This document shows positions 1 through 9,902 of a stretch of 64,000 nucleotides of DNA, piece after piece (position 1 is the first letter of the stretch; every line of letters starts with the position of its first letter). This stretch comes from Vibrio palustris. Lineage in GTDB: Bacteria > Pseudomonadota > Gammaproteobacteria > Enterobacterales > Vibrionaceae. The notes below the pieces were generated by a model. The model saw only the letters and a program-made list of their open reading frames with translations, did no database searches and was not told where the DNA came from. The position numbers were made by a program, and so were the translations under genes. The stretch spans positions 1,612,001 through 1,676,000 of the forward strand of contig NZ_AP024887.1 in the NCBI RefSeq assembly GCF_024346995.1, given 5' to 3'.

Positions 1-613
1 TACATCATTTTGAATAACGATTAACAACTCAACGATTTCGGTTAGATATTGTCACAAAACACTCGAAGGTTTTATGTTTCAAAACATTTCACGGTCGACA
101 AATGATGAGCAAGTAATGACACAAAAAACAATAAAACAACACCCAAATAAGAGATCACTCACACCTTAGTAATGAAAACAAAAAAAATCCATATCAAATA
201 CAAGGGTTTTGATTGGTCAATAGTTTTACTGAAGAGCATAAGGTGGTTGTGATATGCTCATGATAGTTAAGCCTTGCAAGCATACTCAGTAAACATTCTT
301 TAGTAAACATTGTGTACTTGTGTTTTAAATAGTGAACTAAATGAAGAGGATGTTTTTCAATTTGCTATGCTTAGGGCTTAGCCGGCGCAGTGCTAGGAAA
401 AAGCGCCATCTTTTAGCACTGCTTAAAAGACAGTTGCGGTTTCTCGTTGTCTACTAAAAAGCTGAAGTCGATAAGCAAGCTCGCACTTTAAGTGGCTATC
501 ATGCCCAAACTAAGCATGCTTAAACACACTGTGATTATTTCTTTTCAAACGACAAAGCTGTTGAATAGATAGGTATACCGCGTCTATACACATTAAAGAT
601 AAGAGTTATTATC
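1..613. other. Gene-free region upstream of nhaB
   Basis: No convincing coding sequence on either strand. It is AT-rich and probably holds the nhaB control region and, if the usual Vibrio order applies, the start region of a leftward fadR gene lying just outside the window (inference). It contains a 10-bp direct repeat (AGTAAACATT at 288-297 and 302-311) and a strongly structured segment around 371-457, annotated separately. I could not pick a promoter with confidence. Confidence 0.6.
371..457 (+). promoter_or_regulatory. Structured RNA candidate upstream of nhaB
   Basis: Seen in sequence: GGC-TTA-GCC at 375-383; GGCGC at 384-388 pairing with GCGCC at 403-407; and CAGTGCTA at 388-395 pairing perfectly with TAGCACTG at 414-421. 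The last two helices interleave, so they are either alternative hairpins or a pseudoknot. A further hairpin (AGACAG / TTGTCT) follows at about 428-452. The block starts about 240 nt before the nhaB start codon. By analogy with cation-responsive leaders of sodium/proton antiporter genes it could be a riboswitch or RNA thermometer. It could also be a separate small RNA. The ligand is unknown and the fold has not been tested. Confidence 0.4.
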
Positions 614-2203
614 ATGCCAACCACTTTAGGACAAGCGTTTATCAAGAATTTTCTTGGCAAAGCTCCCGACTGGTACAAACTTGCCATTGTCGCGTTTCTC
701 ATTATTAATCCTTTCGTCTTTTTCCTCGTTAGTCCCTTTGCTGCAGGTTGGCTCCTCGTTGTGGAGTTTATTTTCACCCTTGCTATGGCGCTAAAGTGTT
801 ACCCACTACAACCAGGTGGTCTATTAGCGATTGAAGCGATTATTATCGGGATGACCAGTCCTGAACAAGTTAAACACGAACTCGTTAATAACATTGAGGT
901 ATTGCTACTGCTGATTTTCATGGTCGCGGGCATCTACTTCATGAAACAACTATTGCTGTTTATATTTACGAAAATTCTCTTAACCATTCGCTCAAAAGTA
1001 GCGCTATCAGTCGCATTTTGTGTCGCTGCAGCCCTACTGTCTGCATTCTTAGACGCGCTGACCGTGATTGCAGTGATTATTAGTGTCGCGGTGGGTTTTT
1101 ATTCGATTTATCACAAGGTGGCGTCTGGACAAAGTTTTCATTCCAATCATGACCATACCAAAGACGAACACTTAAGTGAGTTAACTCGAGACGATTTAGA
1201 ACAATATCGTGGGTTTTTACGCTCTCTACTTATGCATGCCGGAATCGGTACTGCGCTTGGTGGCGTAACGACGATGGTTGGTGAACCACAGAACCTAATC
1301 ATTGCAGATAAAGCAGGTTGGCTATTTGGTGAGTTTATTTTGCGTATGGCACCTGTCACCGTTCCCGTGTTTATTGCCGGTATTATCACCTGCATTCTGG
1401 TAGAAAAATTCAAAGCGTTTGGCTACGGCTCCCCACTTCCAGCCAATGTTCGTCAAATCCTTGTCGATTTTAACCAGCAAGAACGTGAGAATCGTACCAA
1501 ACAAGATGTGGCTAAATTGTGGATTCAAGGCGCTATTGCGGTTTGGTTAATTCTTGGGTTAGCGTTGCACTTAGCCGCAGTCGGGTTAATTGGCCTATCA
1601 GTCATCATTATGGCAACTGCATTTACTGGTGTTATCGAAGAGCACTCACTGGGTAAAGCGTTCGAAGAAGCGATGCCGTTTACTGCTTTACTGGCCGTTT
1701 TTTTCTCGGTTGTCGCCGTTATCATTGATCAGCACTTGTTTACGCCAATCATTGATTGGGTATTGCACATTGAAGATAACGGTACACAGTTAGCGCTATT
1801 CTATGTCGCGAATGGTCTTCTTTCTATGGTATCTGATAATGTATTCGTCGGTACTGTTTACATCAATGAAGTTAAAGCAGCACTGATGCATGGCATTATC
1901 AATACAGACCAATTCGCAATGCTAGCTGTCGCTATCAACACAGGGACGAACTTACCATCCGTCGCGACACCGAATGGGCAAGCCGCCTTCCTGTTCTTGT
2001 TAACATCGGCTTTAGCCCCATTAATTCGTTTATCCTATGGACGTATGGTATGGATGGCATTGCCTTATACGCTTGTTTTAGCATTAGTCGGATTATGTGG
2101 TATCGTCTTTTTCCTTGACCCGATGACCCATTACTTTTACGACATGGGCTGGATCTCACATCACTCTGAAGTTTTGACCAGTCAATCAGGGACAAGTCAT
2201 TAA
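614..2203 (+). CDS. nhaB: Na+/H+ antiporter NhaB
   Basis: Inner-membrane sodium/proton antiporter of the NhaB family, which exports Na+ in exchange for protons and helps salt and pH homeostasis. At 529 aa it has the family's full length. It shows about a dozen hydrophobic segments, the conserved SAFLDALTV stretch near residue 143 and [14 protein letters not shown] near 224, both characteristic of NhaB. A His/Asp-rich loop ([10 protein letters not shown]) lies between membrane segments near residue 178. The ATG start is preceded by a purine-rich AAGAG. dsbB follows after a hairpin terminator, so the two genes are probably separate units. A structured segment upstream may regulate it. Confidence 0.97.
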   Translation: MPTTLGQAFIKNFLGKAPDWYKLAIVAFLIINPFVFFLVSPFAAGWLLVVEFIFTLAMALKCYPLQPGGLLAIEAIIIGMTSPEQVKHELVNNIEVLLLLIFMVAGIYFMKQLLLFIFTKILLTIRSKVALSVAFCVAAALLSAFLDALTVIAVIISVAVGFYSIYHKVASGQSFHSNHDHTKDEHLSELTRDDLEQYRGFLRSLLMHAGIGTALGGVTTMVGEPQNLIIADKAGWLFGEFILRMAPVTVPVFIAGIITCILVEKFKAFGYGSPLPANVRQILVDFNQQERENRTKQDVAKLWIQGAIAVWLILGLALHLAAVGLIGLSVIIMATAFTGVIEEHSLGKAFEEAMPFTALLAVFFSVVAVIIDQHLFTPIIDWVLHIEDNGTQLALFYVANGLLSMVSDNVFVGTVYINEVKAALMHGIINTDQFAMLAVAINTGTNLPSVATPNGQAAFLFLLTSALAPLIRLSYGRMVWMALPYTLVLALVGLCGIVFFLDPMTHYFYDMGWISHHSEVLTSQSGTSH

Positions 2204-2238
2204 AAGTTGCCTACTATAGGGAACTCATTCAGTATAAG

Positions 2239-2264
2239 AAGCTCTGATATGTCAGAGCTTTTTT
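2239..2264 (+). terminator. Rho-independent terminator of nhaB
   Basis: Perfect inverted repeat AAGCTCTGA / TCAGAGCTT with a 4-nt loop followed by a T run. It lies 36 nt after the nhaB stop codon. Confidence 0.85.
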
Positions 2265-2287
2265 GTTTGTCGTAAGGAATATAAACC

Positions 2288-2809
2288 GTGACCATTTTTT
2301 CCTTTTTGAATAACATTTCTCGGCAACGTCTGCCTTGGATACTTTTATTGTTATTTGTGGTGTTTTTTGAAGCCTGTGCGCTGTTCTTTCAGCACGTACT
2401 CGGGTTAGGCCCTTGTGTGATGTGTATCTATGAGCGTATCGCCATGCTAGGTATTGGTGGGGGCGCGATTATTGGTGCTTTGGCACCTAACCATCCTCTG
2501 TTCCGTTGGGTAGGTTTACTGGTATGGGGGGCATGTGCGCTTAAGGGAATCATGTTAGCGCTAGAGCATGTAAAAATACAATTCGACCCATCTCCTTTCA
2601 CGACCTGTGATATGTTCGTAACCCTACCAGATTGGCTACCCCTCAATCATTGGATGCCTTGGATGTTTAAAGTCTATGGCGATTGTGGTGACATTGTCTG
2701 GCAGTTTTTATCTCTCTCTATGCCCCAATGGTTAGTGATTATTTTTGCGGGTAATTTAGTGGCATTTGCTCTCGTAACCCTTTCTCAAGGCGTTAAGCAA
2801 TCTCACTAA
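2288..2809 (+). CDS. dsbB: Disulfide bond formation protein DsbB
   Basis: Inner-membrane quinone reductase that reoxidises periplasmic DsbA and so drives disulfide formation. It is 173 aa with four predicted membrane helices. Both essential cysteine pairs are visible: the CVMC motif near residues 43-46 in the first periplasmic loop, and the pair in the second loop (CDM near 104 and CGD near 132). The GTG start is chosen because AAGGAAT sits about 8 nt upstream. The nhaB-dsbB order is conserved in Vibrio. A bidirectional terminator separates it from convergent ftsK. Confidence 0.97.
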   Translation: MTIFSFLNNISRQRLPWILLLLFVVFFEACALFFQHVLGLGPCVMCIYERIAMLGIGGGAIIGALAPNHPLFRWVGLLVWGACALKGIMLALEHVKIQFDPSPFTTCDMFVTLPDWLPLNHWMPWMFKVYGDCGDIVWQFLSLSMPQWLVIIFAGNLVAFALVTLSQGVKQSH

Positions 2810-2843
2810 TCTTATTAAGCATTGATACAAAACATTGATACAA

Positions 2844-2875
2844 AAATAGCGTACCAATAGGTACGCTATTTTTTT
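2844..2875. terminator. Bidirectional terminator between dsbB and ftsK
   Basis: Perfect 12-bp inverted repeat AAATAGCGTACC / GGTACGCTATTT with a 4-nt loop, A run on the left and T run on the right. It can serve dsbB on the plus strand and ftsK on the minus strand. Confidence 0.9.
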
Positions 2876-2908
2876 ATGACACGTGATGTTATGACGTGAA
2901 TCTATGCA

Positions 2909-5803
2909 TTATTCACGTGGTGGCGCAGGCGCTAACACTTCACGGTTACCGTTATGTCCAGGAGCGCTGACAATACCTTGGGCTTGTAATTGCTCAATAA
3001 TCCGAGCTGCGCGGTTATAACCAATTTTAAAGCGACGTTGCACGCCAGAGACAGAGCCTCGACGGCTTTGCACAACATGTTCCACCACCTGATCAAAAAG
3101 TGGATCCGTTTCTTCGTCCGTGTCACTTTTCTCACCCGGTAGCATCGCTTCTGGACCTTGGTCACCAGATGTAATTTCTTCAATATAATTTGGCTTACCG
3201 CGTGCTTTCCAGTTATTTACAACCGCATGCACATCTTCATCGGATGCGAAAGCACCATGCACACGCACGGCGTGACTCGAGCCTGCTGGCAAGTAAAGCA
3301 TGTCTCCCATACCGAGCAATGATTCTGCTCCGCCTTGATCCAAGATAGTTCGTGAATCGGTTTTTGTTGATACTGTAAAGGCAACACGAGCTGGAATGTT
3401 GGCTTTAATCAGGCCAGTAATCACATCAACAGATGGGCGCTGCGTAGCCAAGATTAAGTGAATGCCAGCTGCACGTGCTTTTTGAGCAAGACGCGCAATT
3501 AGCTCTTCCACTTTCTTACCCACCACCATCATTAAATCAGCAAACTCATCAACAACCACGACGATAAACGGTAACTTCTCTAGTAGTGGTGCTTCTGCAT
3601 CCATACTGTCACCGGGTTGCCATAAAGGATCATGAATTGGGTGACCCGCATCAGCGGCCATTTTTAGTTTCTGGTTAAAGCCCTTAACATTACGTACGCC
3701 CAAGGCAGACATCAATTTATAACGGCGTTCCATTTCCCCCACACACCAACGCAACGCATTTGAAGCATCTTTCATGTCGGTCACAACTTCAGACAATAAG
3801 TGAGGAATGCCTTCATAAATCGATAGCTCAAGCATTTTCGGGTCAATCATGATAAAGCGTATATCTTCTGGGGTCGCCTTATATAACATACTCAGAATCA
3901 TTACATTGACACCGACTGATTTACCAGAACCTGTCGTACCTGCAACAAGTACGTGAGGCATTTTCGCTAAATCCGCAATCACAGCGTCACCAGCAATATC
4001 CTGTCCGAGCACAACAGCCGTCGGTGATTTAGACTCTTGGAACTCATCACTACTAATGACATCCGAAAGATACACAGTCTGACGCGTAATATTAGGCAGC
4101 TCTAGACCAACATAAGGTTTACCCGGAATCACTTCAACGACTCGCACCGCCATTGCTGACAATGAACGGGCTAAATCCGTGGCCAAATTCGAAATACGAC
4201 TGACTTTCACGCCAGGCGCTAAGTCTAATTCAAAGCGAGTAATGACAGGTCCAGGGAAAATATCGACGACTTTAGCTTTGATTTTATAATCTGCTAATTT
4301 CGATTCGACTAAACGCGCAATGTCTTCCAACGCATCTCTATCGATAAAGTTATCACGCTTTTCAGGATGATAAAGCAGATCGAAGGTCGGCATTGGTTCT
4401 TCAGGTACGGGCAGTTTTTCTTCTTGGTTGACCAAAAATGGGTTTTGTTTGCCGGCCATATTGGCTTGCGCATCTGACACTAAACTTTGGAATGCTTGTA
4501 CATCGTCATCCACACTTTCACCAGCTTGCGACTCATCATCTTCATAATCGTCAACGTCAGGTTCTGCGTTATTTAGAGTTTCGGCGTACGTCGTGACTGG
4601 TTCAGGTTCAGGCTCCGGTTCAGCGGCGACCTCAAACGAGACATCCGATAGTTCCTCTTCAACAGCATCGAAGTTAGAAATCGATGGCTGAGGCTCATCA
4701 TCAGTGGATGAAACATCGATTAACTCTTCCTGTGGACGCCAATACGGCTCATCAAATGTCTCAGCGGCGTAATCATTATGATTACGAGCATCTTCATCTA
4801 ACGATTCAATCGTGGCATCTAATTGATGACTCCGTGAAATGCCTTCTTCTGTCGCATCATCTTCATACTCATTATAGCTCGGCTCCGGAGCACGATACTG
4901 CTGCGCCTGCGGCATATGAATATTAAAACGGCGTTCTACTGGCTCTTCTACCGGCTCAGACACATAATACTCAGGTTCAGGTTCAGATTCAGGCGGTGCT
5001 GAAAATAAAGGATCCCCCTGATCTTCTGAGCGTTTCTCTGGAGCGGTAACCACTTCTTCTGCTTTTGCGCCAGAGTCTACAGAGACATTGTTTGTCGCCA
5101 TCTCTTCATCAGCAATAAATGGCGTATTAAGATCAGGCGTCACTAATTCGTCTTTCTCTTTACGAATACGACTCAACAGCCAATGGAAAGCACGAATACT
5201 CGACTCCCCTAACCCTTCAACAATACGTAGCCAAGAAATCCCCGTCAGAAGCGTAAAACCAGCCCCCCATAGAAATAACATCGCCAAAGTGGTTCCTAAA
5301 ACATTAAGCGTGGGAAGCGATAAACTGGTAATAACATCACCGATGACACCACCAGACGAGAAATACCAGAGATCATCAAAGTTGATATCAGCCAGAGCAC
5401 AGCTGGTCAGGATTAATACCACCACCCCCAACAAACGTGTTCCCCATAAGGTAAAGTCGATTTCTTCATCAGATGAACGTTTACGCAATACCACCCAAGC
5501 ACCCAAAGTGCATAAAAAAGGGATGGTATACGCCAACGAGCCAAATATGAAAAATAGCGTATCCGCCACCCAAGCCCCTAGTAGACCACCTGCATTGTGG
5601 ATATCAGAACCCCATGCAGTCTGCGACCAAGAGGGATCGGCTGGATTAAAGGTAAATAGGGACACAGCCAACAACACCGAAGCCAATACGGCTAAGATGA
5701 GGCCACATTCTTTTAATCGTTCGACACCATTCAAGCGAAAAATCGGCGAGTCATCGCCTGTTTTGATTATGGTTGCCACTTTATTCTTGTGTTCTCTGAA
5801 CAT
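2909..5803 (-). CDS. ftsK: DNA translocase FtsK
   Basis: Septum-anchored DNA pump that clears the chromosome terminus and activates XerCD dimer resolution at dif. Start at MFREHKNK gives 964 aa; the reading frame extends 38 codons further upstream, but the chosen start matches the N-terminus I recall for Vibrio FtsK. Four membrane helices occupy roughly residues 30-190, followed by an acidic, proline- and glutamate-rich linker (about 230-480). The RecA-like motor has Walker [11 protein letters not shown] and Walker [12 protein letters not shown]-terminal gamma winged-helix domain ([19 protein letters not shown]) reads KOPS. lrp lies upstream on the same strand, as in other Vibrio and in E. 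coli. Confidence 0.97.
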   Translation of the reverse strand: MFREHKNKVATIIKTGDDSPIFRLNGVERLKECGLILAVLASVLLAVSLFTFNPADPSWSQTAWGSDIHNAGGLLGAWVADTLFFIFGSLAYTIPFLCTLGAWVVLRKRSSDEEIDFTLWGTRLLGVVVLILTSCALADINFDDLWYFSSGGVIGDVITSLSLPTLNVLGTTLAMLFLWGAGFTLLTGISWLRIVEGLGESSIRAFHWLLSRIRKEKDELVTPDLNTPFIADEEMATNNVSVDSGAKAEEVVTAPEKRSEDQGDPLFSAPPESEPEPEYYVSEPVEEPVERRFNIHMPQAQQYRAPEPSYNEYEDDATEEGISRSHQLDATIESLDEDARNHNDYAAETFDEPYWRPQEELIDVSSTDDEPQPSISNFDAVEEELSDVSFEVAAEPEPEPEPVTTYAETLNNAEPDVDDYEDDESQAGESVDDDVQAFQSLVSDAQANMAGKQNPFLVNQEEKLPVPEEPMPTFDLLYHPEKRDNFIDRDALEDIARLVESKLADYKIKAKVVDIFPGPVITRFELDLAPGVKVSRISNLATDLARSLSAMAVRVVEVIPGKPYVGLELPNITRQTVYLSDVISSDEFQESKSPTAVVLGQDIAGDAVIADLAKMPHVLVAGTTGSGKSVGVNVMILSMLYKATPEDIRFIMIDPKMLELSIYEGIPHLLSEVVTDMKDASNALRWCVGEMERRYKLMSALGVRNVKGFNQKLKMAADAGHPIHDPLWQPGDSMDAEAPLLEKLPFIVVVVDEFADLMMVVGKKVEELIARLAQKARAAGIHLILATQRPSVDVITGLIKANIPARVAFTVSTKTDSRTILDQGGAESLLGMGDMLYLPAGSSHAVRVHGAFASDEDVHAVVNNWKARGKPNYIEEITSGDQGPEAMLPGEKSDTDEETDPLFDQVVEHVVQSRRGSVSGVQRRFKIGYNRAARIIEQLQAQGIVSAPGHNGNREVLAPAPPRE

Positions 5804-5871
5804 ACACCAACTTGATATGACTTTTGCCAATATAGGAAATACTATACTTACATGATAGACGTGAAAACAGT

Positions 5872-5894
5872 CCGAGCGGCACAAGGCCGCTCGG
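5872..5894 (-). terminator. Hairpin downstream of lrp
   Basis: Nine-bp GC-rich stem CCGAGCGGC / GCCGCTCGG with a 5-nt loop, between lrp and ftsK. The T tract on the minus strand is short and interrupted (ACTGTTTT), so termination may be partial. Confidence 0.55.
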
Positions 5895-5986
5895 TTTGTT
5901 GCAAGATTTAACCACAATCACGTCAAAAACCCAATTAGGTAAAGTCAGAATGTGGCAAGAAGTGACAATATTTAACAAAACTCTGA

Positions 5987-6481
5987 TTACCGAGTTTTGA
6001 TCACCAAATGATTGGTTTGTTTTACTTCTTCCATTACAACATAGGTACGCGTGTCGTTAACACCAGGTAAACGCAGTAGCGTATCGCCAAGCAACTTACG
6101 ATAAGCACTCATATCCGACACACGCGTTTTTAATAGGTAATCAAAATCACCAGAGACTAAATGACACTCTTGAATATCATCTAATTTTTGTACTGCTGTA
6201 TTAAATTGTTCGAATACATCAGGAGCACCGCGATTTAAAGTGATTTCAACAAATACCAACAAAGACGCGTCAAGGTACTGCGGATTCAACAACGCAGTAT
6301 ATCCTGTGATGTATCCTTGACGCTCTAACCGACGAACACGTTCCAAACACGGAGTTGGGGAAAGCCCAACACGCTTAGATAGTTCAACGTTAGAAATACG
6401 GCCATCTTTCTGTAACTCATTGAGTATATTACGATCAATACGATCTAAATCCTTTGACGGCTTTTTATAGTTGTCTACCAT
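5987..6481 (-). CDS. lrp: Leucine-responsive regulatory protein Lrp
   Basis: Global transcription regulator of the Lrp/AsnC family that controls amino-acid metabolism in response to leucine. At 164 aa it is the standard length, with an N-terminal helix-turn-helix (about 12-60, ISNVELSKRVGLSPTPCLERVRRLE) and a C-terminal RAM ligand-binding domain with the GDFDYLLK stretch. A good AGGTGG ribosome site precedes the ATG. It is divergent from ald, so the 160-bp spacer probably carries shared control. Lrp-dependent control of ald is an inference from position and from what is known in other bacteria. Confidence 0.97.
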   Translation of the reverse strand: MVDNYKKPSKDLDRIDRNILNELQKDGRISNVELSKRVGLSPTPCLERVRRLERQGYITGYTALLNPQYLDASLLVFVEITLNRGAPDVFEQFNTAVQKLDDIQECHLVSGDFDYLLKTRVSDMSAYRKLLGDTLLRLPGVNDTRTYVVMEEVKQTNHLVIKTR

Positions 6482-6641
6482 TTTTTATTCCACCTTTTTA
6501 CTTCCTTGCAAATATATGTGTTATACATTACTCATATTTAGCATTAAATATAAACAACCAGCAACTATACTAGTGTTAAATTCGTTATATTCCCTCACTA
6601 CCAACATTATCATTAACATCCTAGCTTAGCGAGGTACTTAA

Positions 6642-7757
6642 ATGATCATTGGCGTCCCCAAAGAAATCAAAAACCATGAATACCGTGTTGGCTTAACGCC
6701 AGCAAGTGCCAAAGAGTTAATCACCCATGGGCATCAAGTTGTCCTTGAAACCAACGCGGGTTTCGGTATTGGCATTTCAGACCGTGACTACATCGCTGCA
6801 GGCGCTTCCATTCTTCCTACTGCCAAGGAGGTTTTCGCACAAGCAGATATGATCATCAAGGTTAAAGAACCTCTCGAAAAAGAGCGCCGCATGTTAAGGA
6901 AGGGGCAAATATTATTTACTTATTTACACCTAGCTCCAGATTTTCCACAAACTGAAGCACTTATCAAGAGCAAAGCTATCTGCATTGCGTACGAGACTGT
7001 AACAGATTATATGGGTCGACTGCCACTATTAGCACCAATGTCAGAGGTTGCAGGCCGAATGTCCGTACAAGCAGGCGCACATATACTGGAAAAATCACAA
7101 GGTGGGCAAGGAATCTTACTTGGAGGGGTACCCGGCGTGCCTCCTGCAAACGTACTAATATTAGGCGGTGGCGTCGTGGGTTCTAGCGCCGCCCGTATCG
7201 CGATAGGAATGCGAGCAAACGTCACTTTAATCGATAGTAATATTGAGGTGCTACGTCGGCTCGATCAAGAGTTTACTGGCAAAGTGCAATTGCTCTTTGC
7301 CACACAAGAAACGATAGAACAACAGCTTTGCCAAGCCGACTTAGTGATTGGCGCGGTATTAATCCCAGGAGCCCAAGCACCTAAATTAGTGACCAAAGAA
7401 CACTTGTCTATTATGAAACCACGTACGGTATTAGTCGATGTTGCGATTGATCAAGGTGGCTGCTTTGCAACGTCACACTCCACAACCCACGATGCGCCCA
7501 CCTTTATTGAACAAGATATTATTCATTATTGCGTTGCAAACATGCCAGGCGCTGTCGCCAGAACAGCTACGATGGCACTAAACAATGCCACGCTACCTTA
7601 TATCATTAAGATTGCTAACCTAGGCTACAAACAAGCCTTACTTGAAGATAAAGGACTCATGCAAGGGTTAAATATATGCGAAGGTCATGTCACTTGCCAG
7701 CACGTCGCCGACAGCTTTGGTTTGCCTTACGTCGACGCAAAAAGCTTGTTTAGCTAA
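6642..7757 (+). CDS. ald: Alanine dehydrogenase
   Basis: NAD-dependent L-alanine dehydrogenase (alanine + NAD+ + water to pyruvate + ammonia + NADH), cytoplasmic. It has 371 aa with the family N-terminus MIIGVPKEIKNHEYRVGLTP, including substrate-binding Arg15. Lys at about 74 lies in IIKVKEPL and His at about 96 in LHLAPD. The Rossmann dinucleotide-binding loop LGGGVVGSSAA is near 173-183. NMPGAVARTAT, close to the C-terminus, is also diagnostic. It is divergent from lrp, the usual Vibrio arrangement. The stop codon is followed by an imperfect hairpin and T run. Confidence 0.96.
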   Translation: MIIGVPKEIKNHEYRVGLTPASAKELITHGHQVVLETNAGFGIGISDRDYIAAGASILPTAKEVFAQADMIIKVKEPLEKERRMLRKGQILFTYLHLAPDFPQTEALIKSKAICIAYETVTDYMGRLPLLAPMSEVAGRMSVQAGAHILEKSQGGQGILLGGVPGVPPANVLILGGGVVGSSAARIAIGMRANVTLIDSNIEVLRRLDQEFTGKVQLLFATQETIEQQLCQADLVIGAVLIPGAQAPKLVTKEHLSIMKPRTVLVDVAIDQGGCFATSHSTTHDAPTFIEQDIIHYCVANMPGAVARTATMALNNATLPYIIKIANLGYKQALLEDKGLMQGLNICEGHVTCQHVADSFGLPYVDAKSLFS

Positions 7758-7774
7758 TCAGCGTAGAGGGGATA

Positions 7775-7819
7775 TCAGTGCTAGTAACGCAGACTTTAGC
7801 GAGCTAGTACTGAGTTTTT
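7775..7819 (+). terminator. Probable terminator of ald
   Basis: Imperfect inverted repeat (TCAGTGCTAG / CTAGTACTGA, one G-U pair) with a 19-nt loop followed by GTTTTT, 18 nt after the ald stop. The long loop makes it weaker than the other terminators here. Confidence 0.5.
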
Positions 7820-8167
7820 GGCTAAGACGATATTTTAAAACAATTGCTCACGTTCAGCATTCGACAATATACGCTCGTTACTTTAGCTTTATGAACGTAT
7901 CCATGCTTCCCTCTGACCGATGCAACATCTGCCTATAACTTGAAAAGTTATGCCTTGTTATGTCCCGATTTCAACGTCTAAACAAGGATTTGTGACAAGT
8001 AACCTTAAAGTTTTTCATCTTTCTATGGAAAAAATACCAAGTTTCACCCAAACTCAACATTCATTGGCATATAATCACTGTCAAATAGGCGTTCCAAAAA
8101 GATAAACTTGTCAACGTAGTGCTTGGTAAGGATAGATAGTGTATCCTTAGTTCGTTAGCCGCTTAAA
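7820..8167. other. Intergenic region before the 262-aa protein gene
   Basis: No gene seen. It presumably holds the promoter of the downstream gene. A 7-bp hairpin (AAGGATA at 8128-8134 with TATCCTT at 8142-8148) sits 20 nt before the start codon. Confidence 0.4.
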
Positions 8168-8956
8168 ATGAATGAAGACTTGGATTTTATGAATATTGGT
8201 TTAATTATCGGTCTTGTTGCTATTTTACTGGTATTGGTTCTGGGGTATAACATTATGCTCCAATACAAAGTTCGCTTGGAATCGACCAAAAAGCAAGAAG
8301 CATCAAAATACATTGCAATTATCGATGCAACAGAAGATCTGATTGGTAACGCGCATCACTTGCCGTTCAGCAAAGAGTTATTGGTATGTTTGAACGTGCG
8401 CATTCTTGATGCATTAGAAGCCATGCATGAGCTTGATCCTAAAGACAAAAACACGCAACAGCGTGTTGAAAACATGCGCAGTCAAATCGAAAACTTGAAA
8501 ACAAACCATCCTGGTGGTGAAAGTACGCCCTTTAAAGTACCAAGCAGTGATAAACAAGCACTGGTGATGTTAAAGCTGACGAAGCGCTTGCGCGATACGG
8601 TGCGTAGTGAACACAATAAAGGTCGACTGGATACTCAGACTTTTGTGGCTGAAAACGCGCGTCTAGAAAGTATTCAAGTTCGTATCAATATAGAAAATGT
8701 GATTAAACGTGCGAATGATTCAGTTGTTCGTGGACAGCCTGGTACTGCCATGCAGCTACTGCGTAAGGGCTTGGATGTTTTAAGTTCAAAAAATGACAGT
8801 TACTCGACTCAAGCACGAGAAAAACTACAGCAGATGTTTAACGAGCTCGAACAAAGTCGCCAATCGAAACACGAGGCAGACTTAACCCAGCACGTCGAGT
8901 CGAATGAACATGATAGTGATATGGAAGCCCTCTTCGGTGAGAAGAAAAAATGGTAA
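8168..8956 (+). CDS. Unrecognised membrane-anchored coiled-coil protein
   Basis: I do not recognise a characterised family; similar proteins at this locus in Vibrio are, as far as I recall, unnamed. It has 262 aa. One hydrophobic N-terminal segment (about residues 8-27, IGLIIGLVAILLVLVLGYNI) would anchor it in the inner membrane. The rest is highly charged and predicted helical, with a coiled-coil feel (residues 60-110 and 170-245) and an acidic C-terminal patch before a basic KKKW end. A second ATG at 8192, just before the membrane segment, could be the true start. It is monocistronic, with a strong terminator behind it. Confidence 0.85.
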   Translation: MNEDLDFMNIGLIIGLVAILLVLVLGYNIMLQYKVRLESTKKQEASKYIAIIDATEDLIGNAHHLPFSKELLVCLNVRILDALEAMHELDPKDKNTQQRVENMRSQIENLKTNHPGGESTPFKVPSSDKQALVMLKLTKRLRDTVRSEHNKGRLDTQTFVAENARLESIQVRINIENVIKRANDSVVRGQPGTAMQLLRKGLDVLSSKNDSYSTQAREKLQQMFNELEQSRQSKHEADLTQHVESNEHDSDMEALFGEKKKW

Positions 8957-8984
8957 ACTACTCACTAAATACCACTATTTGAAT

Positions 8985-9014
8985 AAAAGGGTCGTGAAAA
9001 CGGCCCTTTTTGAT
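8985..9014 (+). terminator. Terminator after the 262-aa protein gene
   Basis: Ten-bp stem AAAAGGGTCG / CGGCCCTTTT (one T-G pair) with a 6-nt loop and T run. It overlaps the upstream extension of the miaE frame and so argues for a downstream miaE start. Confidence 0.8.
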
Positions 9015-9036
9015 GTACACCCTGATGAATTTTATG

Positions 9037-9810
9037 ATGAAGCAAGACACGATCAATGAATTACTATCCCCTATCCAGCACTTTCTATCTTGTCCTACGC
9101 CTCAAGCTTGGCTAGATGAAGCGTGTAAACCCAAGAACCTACGCCTGCTGCTGCTTGATCATCTGATGTGCGAACTGAAAGCGGGACAATCTGCTATGTA
9201 TCTCATTCGTAAGTATGCGGTTGATCAAGACAGCCAACATTCGTTATTAGAATGGTTTAAGCCTTATGAAGACTTCGTATATCGTGGTATTGGTTCATTA
9301 GAGACATTGAAAGATAAAAGCCAAATCTCTAAGCGTATCTTCGCAAAATCAAACTCACCTTATAGCCAAGAGCTCATTGATAAAATGGTTCTACTGATTA
9401 AAGAAGAGCTACACCATTTTTATCAAGTGCTAGAAATCATGACGGTTCGAGATATATCCTACGAATCGATTCCAGCTAGCCGTTACGCAAAAGGTATGCT
9501 TTCACATATGAGAACTTATGAGCCAGAGGCGCTCATTGATAAGTTAATTATCGGTGCTTATATCGAAGCGCGTTCCTGCGAACGCTTTGCACGTTTAGCG
9601 CCATTACTTGATAATGACTTAGCGCGCTTTTACGGCTCATTGCTGCGCTCTGAAGCGCGACACTACCAAGATTATCTCGCACTTGCTAAGCAAATTGCCG
9701 GTACCAATATCAATGACCGTATTGCCTATATAGGCCGGGTCGAAGCAGATTTAATCCAAACGCCTGATGACGAATTGCGCTTCCATAGCGGCACGCCAAG
9801 TTGGGAGTAA
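9037..9810 (+). CDS. miaE: tRNA-(ms2io6A)-hydroxylase MiaE
   Basis: Non-haem diiron monooxygenase that hydroxylates ms2i6A37 of tRNAs reading codons beginning with U. Ferritin-like ligands are visible: Glu in CELKAGQSAM, EELHH (ExxH) mid-protein, EARSCERF, and SEARHYQDY (ExxH) near the C-terminus. Starting at MKQDTINELL gives 257 aa. ATGs at 9025 and 9034 are equally possible because none has a clear ribosome site; the longer frame runs into the preceding terminator. It converges on pyrF across a bidirectional terminator. Confidence 0.93.
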   Translation: MKQDTINELLSPIQHFLSCPTPQAWLDEACKPKNLRLLLLDHLMCELKAGQSAMYLIRKYAVDQDSQHSLLEWFKPYEDFVYRGIGSLETLKDKSQISKRIFAKSNSPYSQELIDKMVLLIKEELHHFYQVLEIMTVRDISYESIPASRYAKGMLSHMRTYEPEALIDKLIIGAYIEARSCERFARLAPLLDNDLARFYGSLLRSEARHYQDYLALAKQIAGTNINDRIAYIGRVEADLIQTPDDELRFHSGTPSWE

Positions 9811-9840
9811 TTCCGACGACACCTGTTTTACCGTAAACAT

Positions 9841-9868
9841 AAAAAGGTCAGCTAACGCTGACCTTTTT
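9841..9868. terminator. Bidirectional terminator between miaE and pyrF
   Basis: Perfect 12-bp repeat AAAAAGGTCAGC / GCTGACCTTTTT with a TAAC loop. It works for both converging genes. Confidence 0.92.
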
Positions 9869-9902
9869 ATGTTTCATTCATCATTAATATTATCGAATAA
9901 GA

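Noticed and set aside
2844..2875. Inverted repeat between dsbB and ftsK as a mobile-element end or attachment site
   Set aside because: Its A and T flanks and placement between convergent genes make it an ordinary bidirectional terminator.
4540..5060. Repetitive Glu/Pro-rich coding in ftsK as a tandem DNA repeat
   Set aside because: It is only a low-complexity acidic linker normal for FtsK; no exact repeat unit is maintained at the DNA level.
5088..5855. 255-codon plus-strand frame opposite ftsK
   Set aside because: It lies entirely antisense to the well-supported membrane and linker region of FtsK and has a low-complexity composition produced by the opposite strand.
7687..7938. Plus-strand frame overlapping the end of ald
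   Set aside because: It starts inside ald in another frame and runs through the ald terminator; no coding signature.
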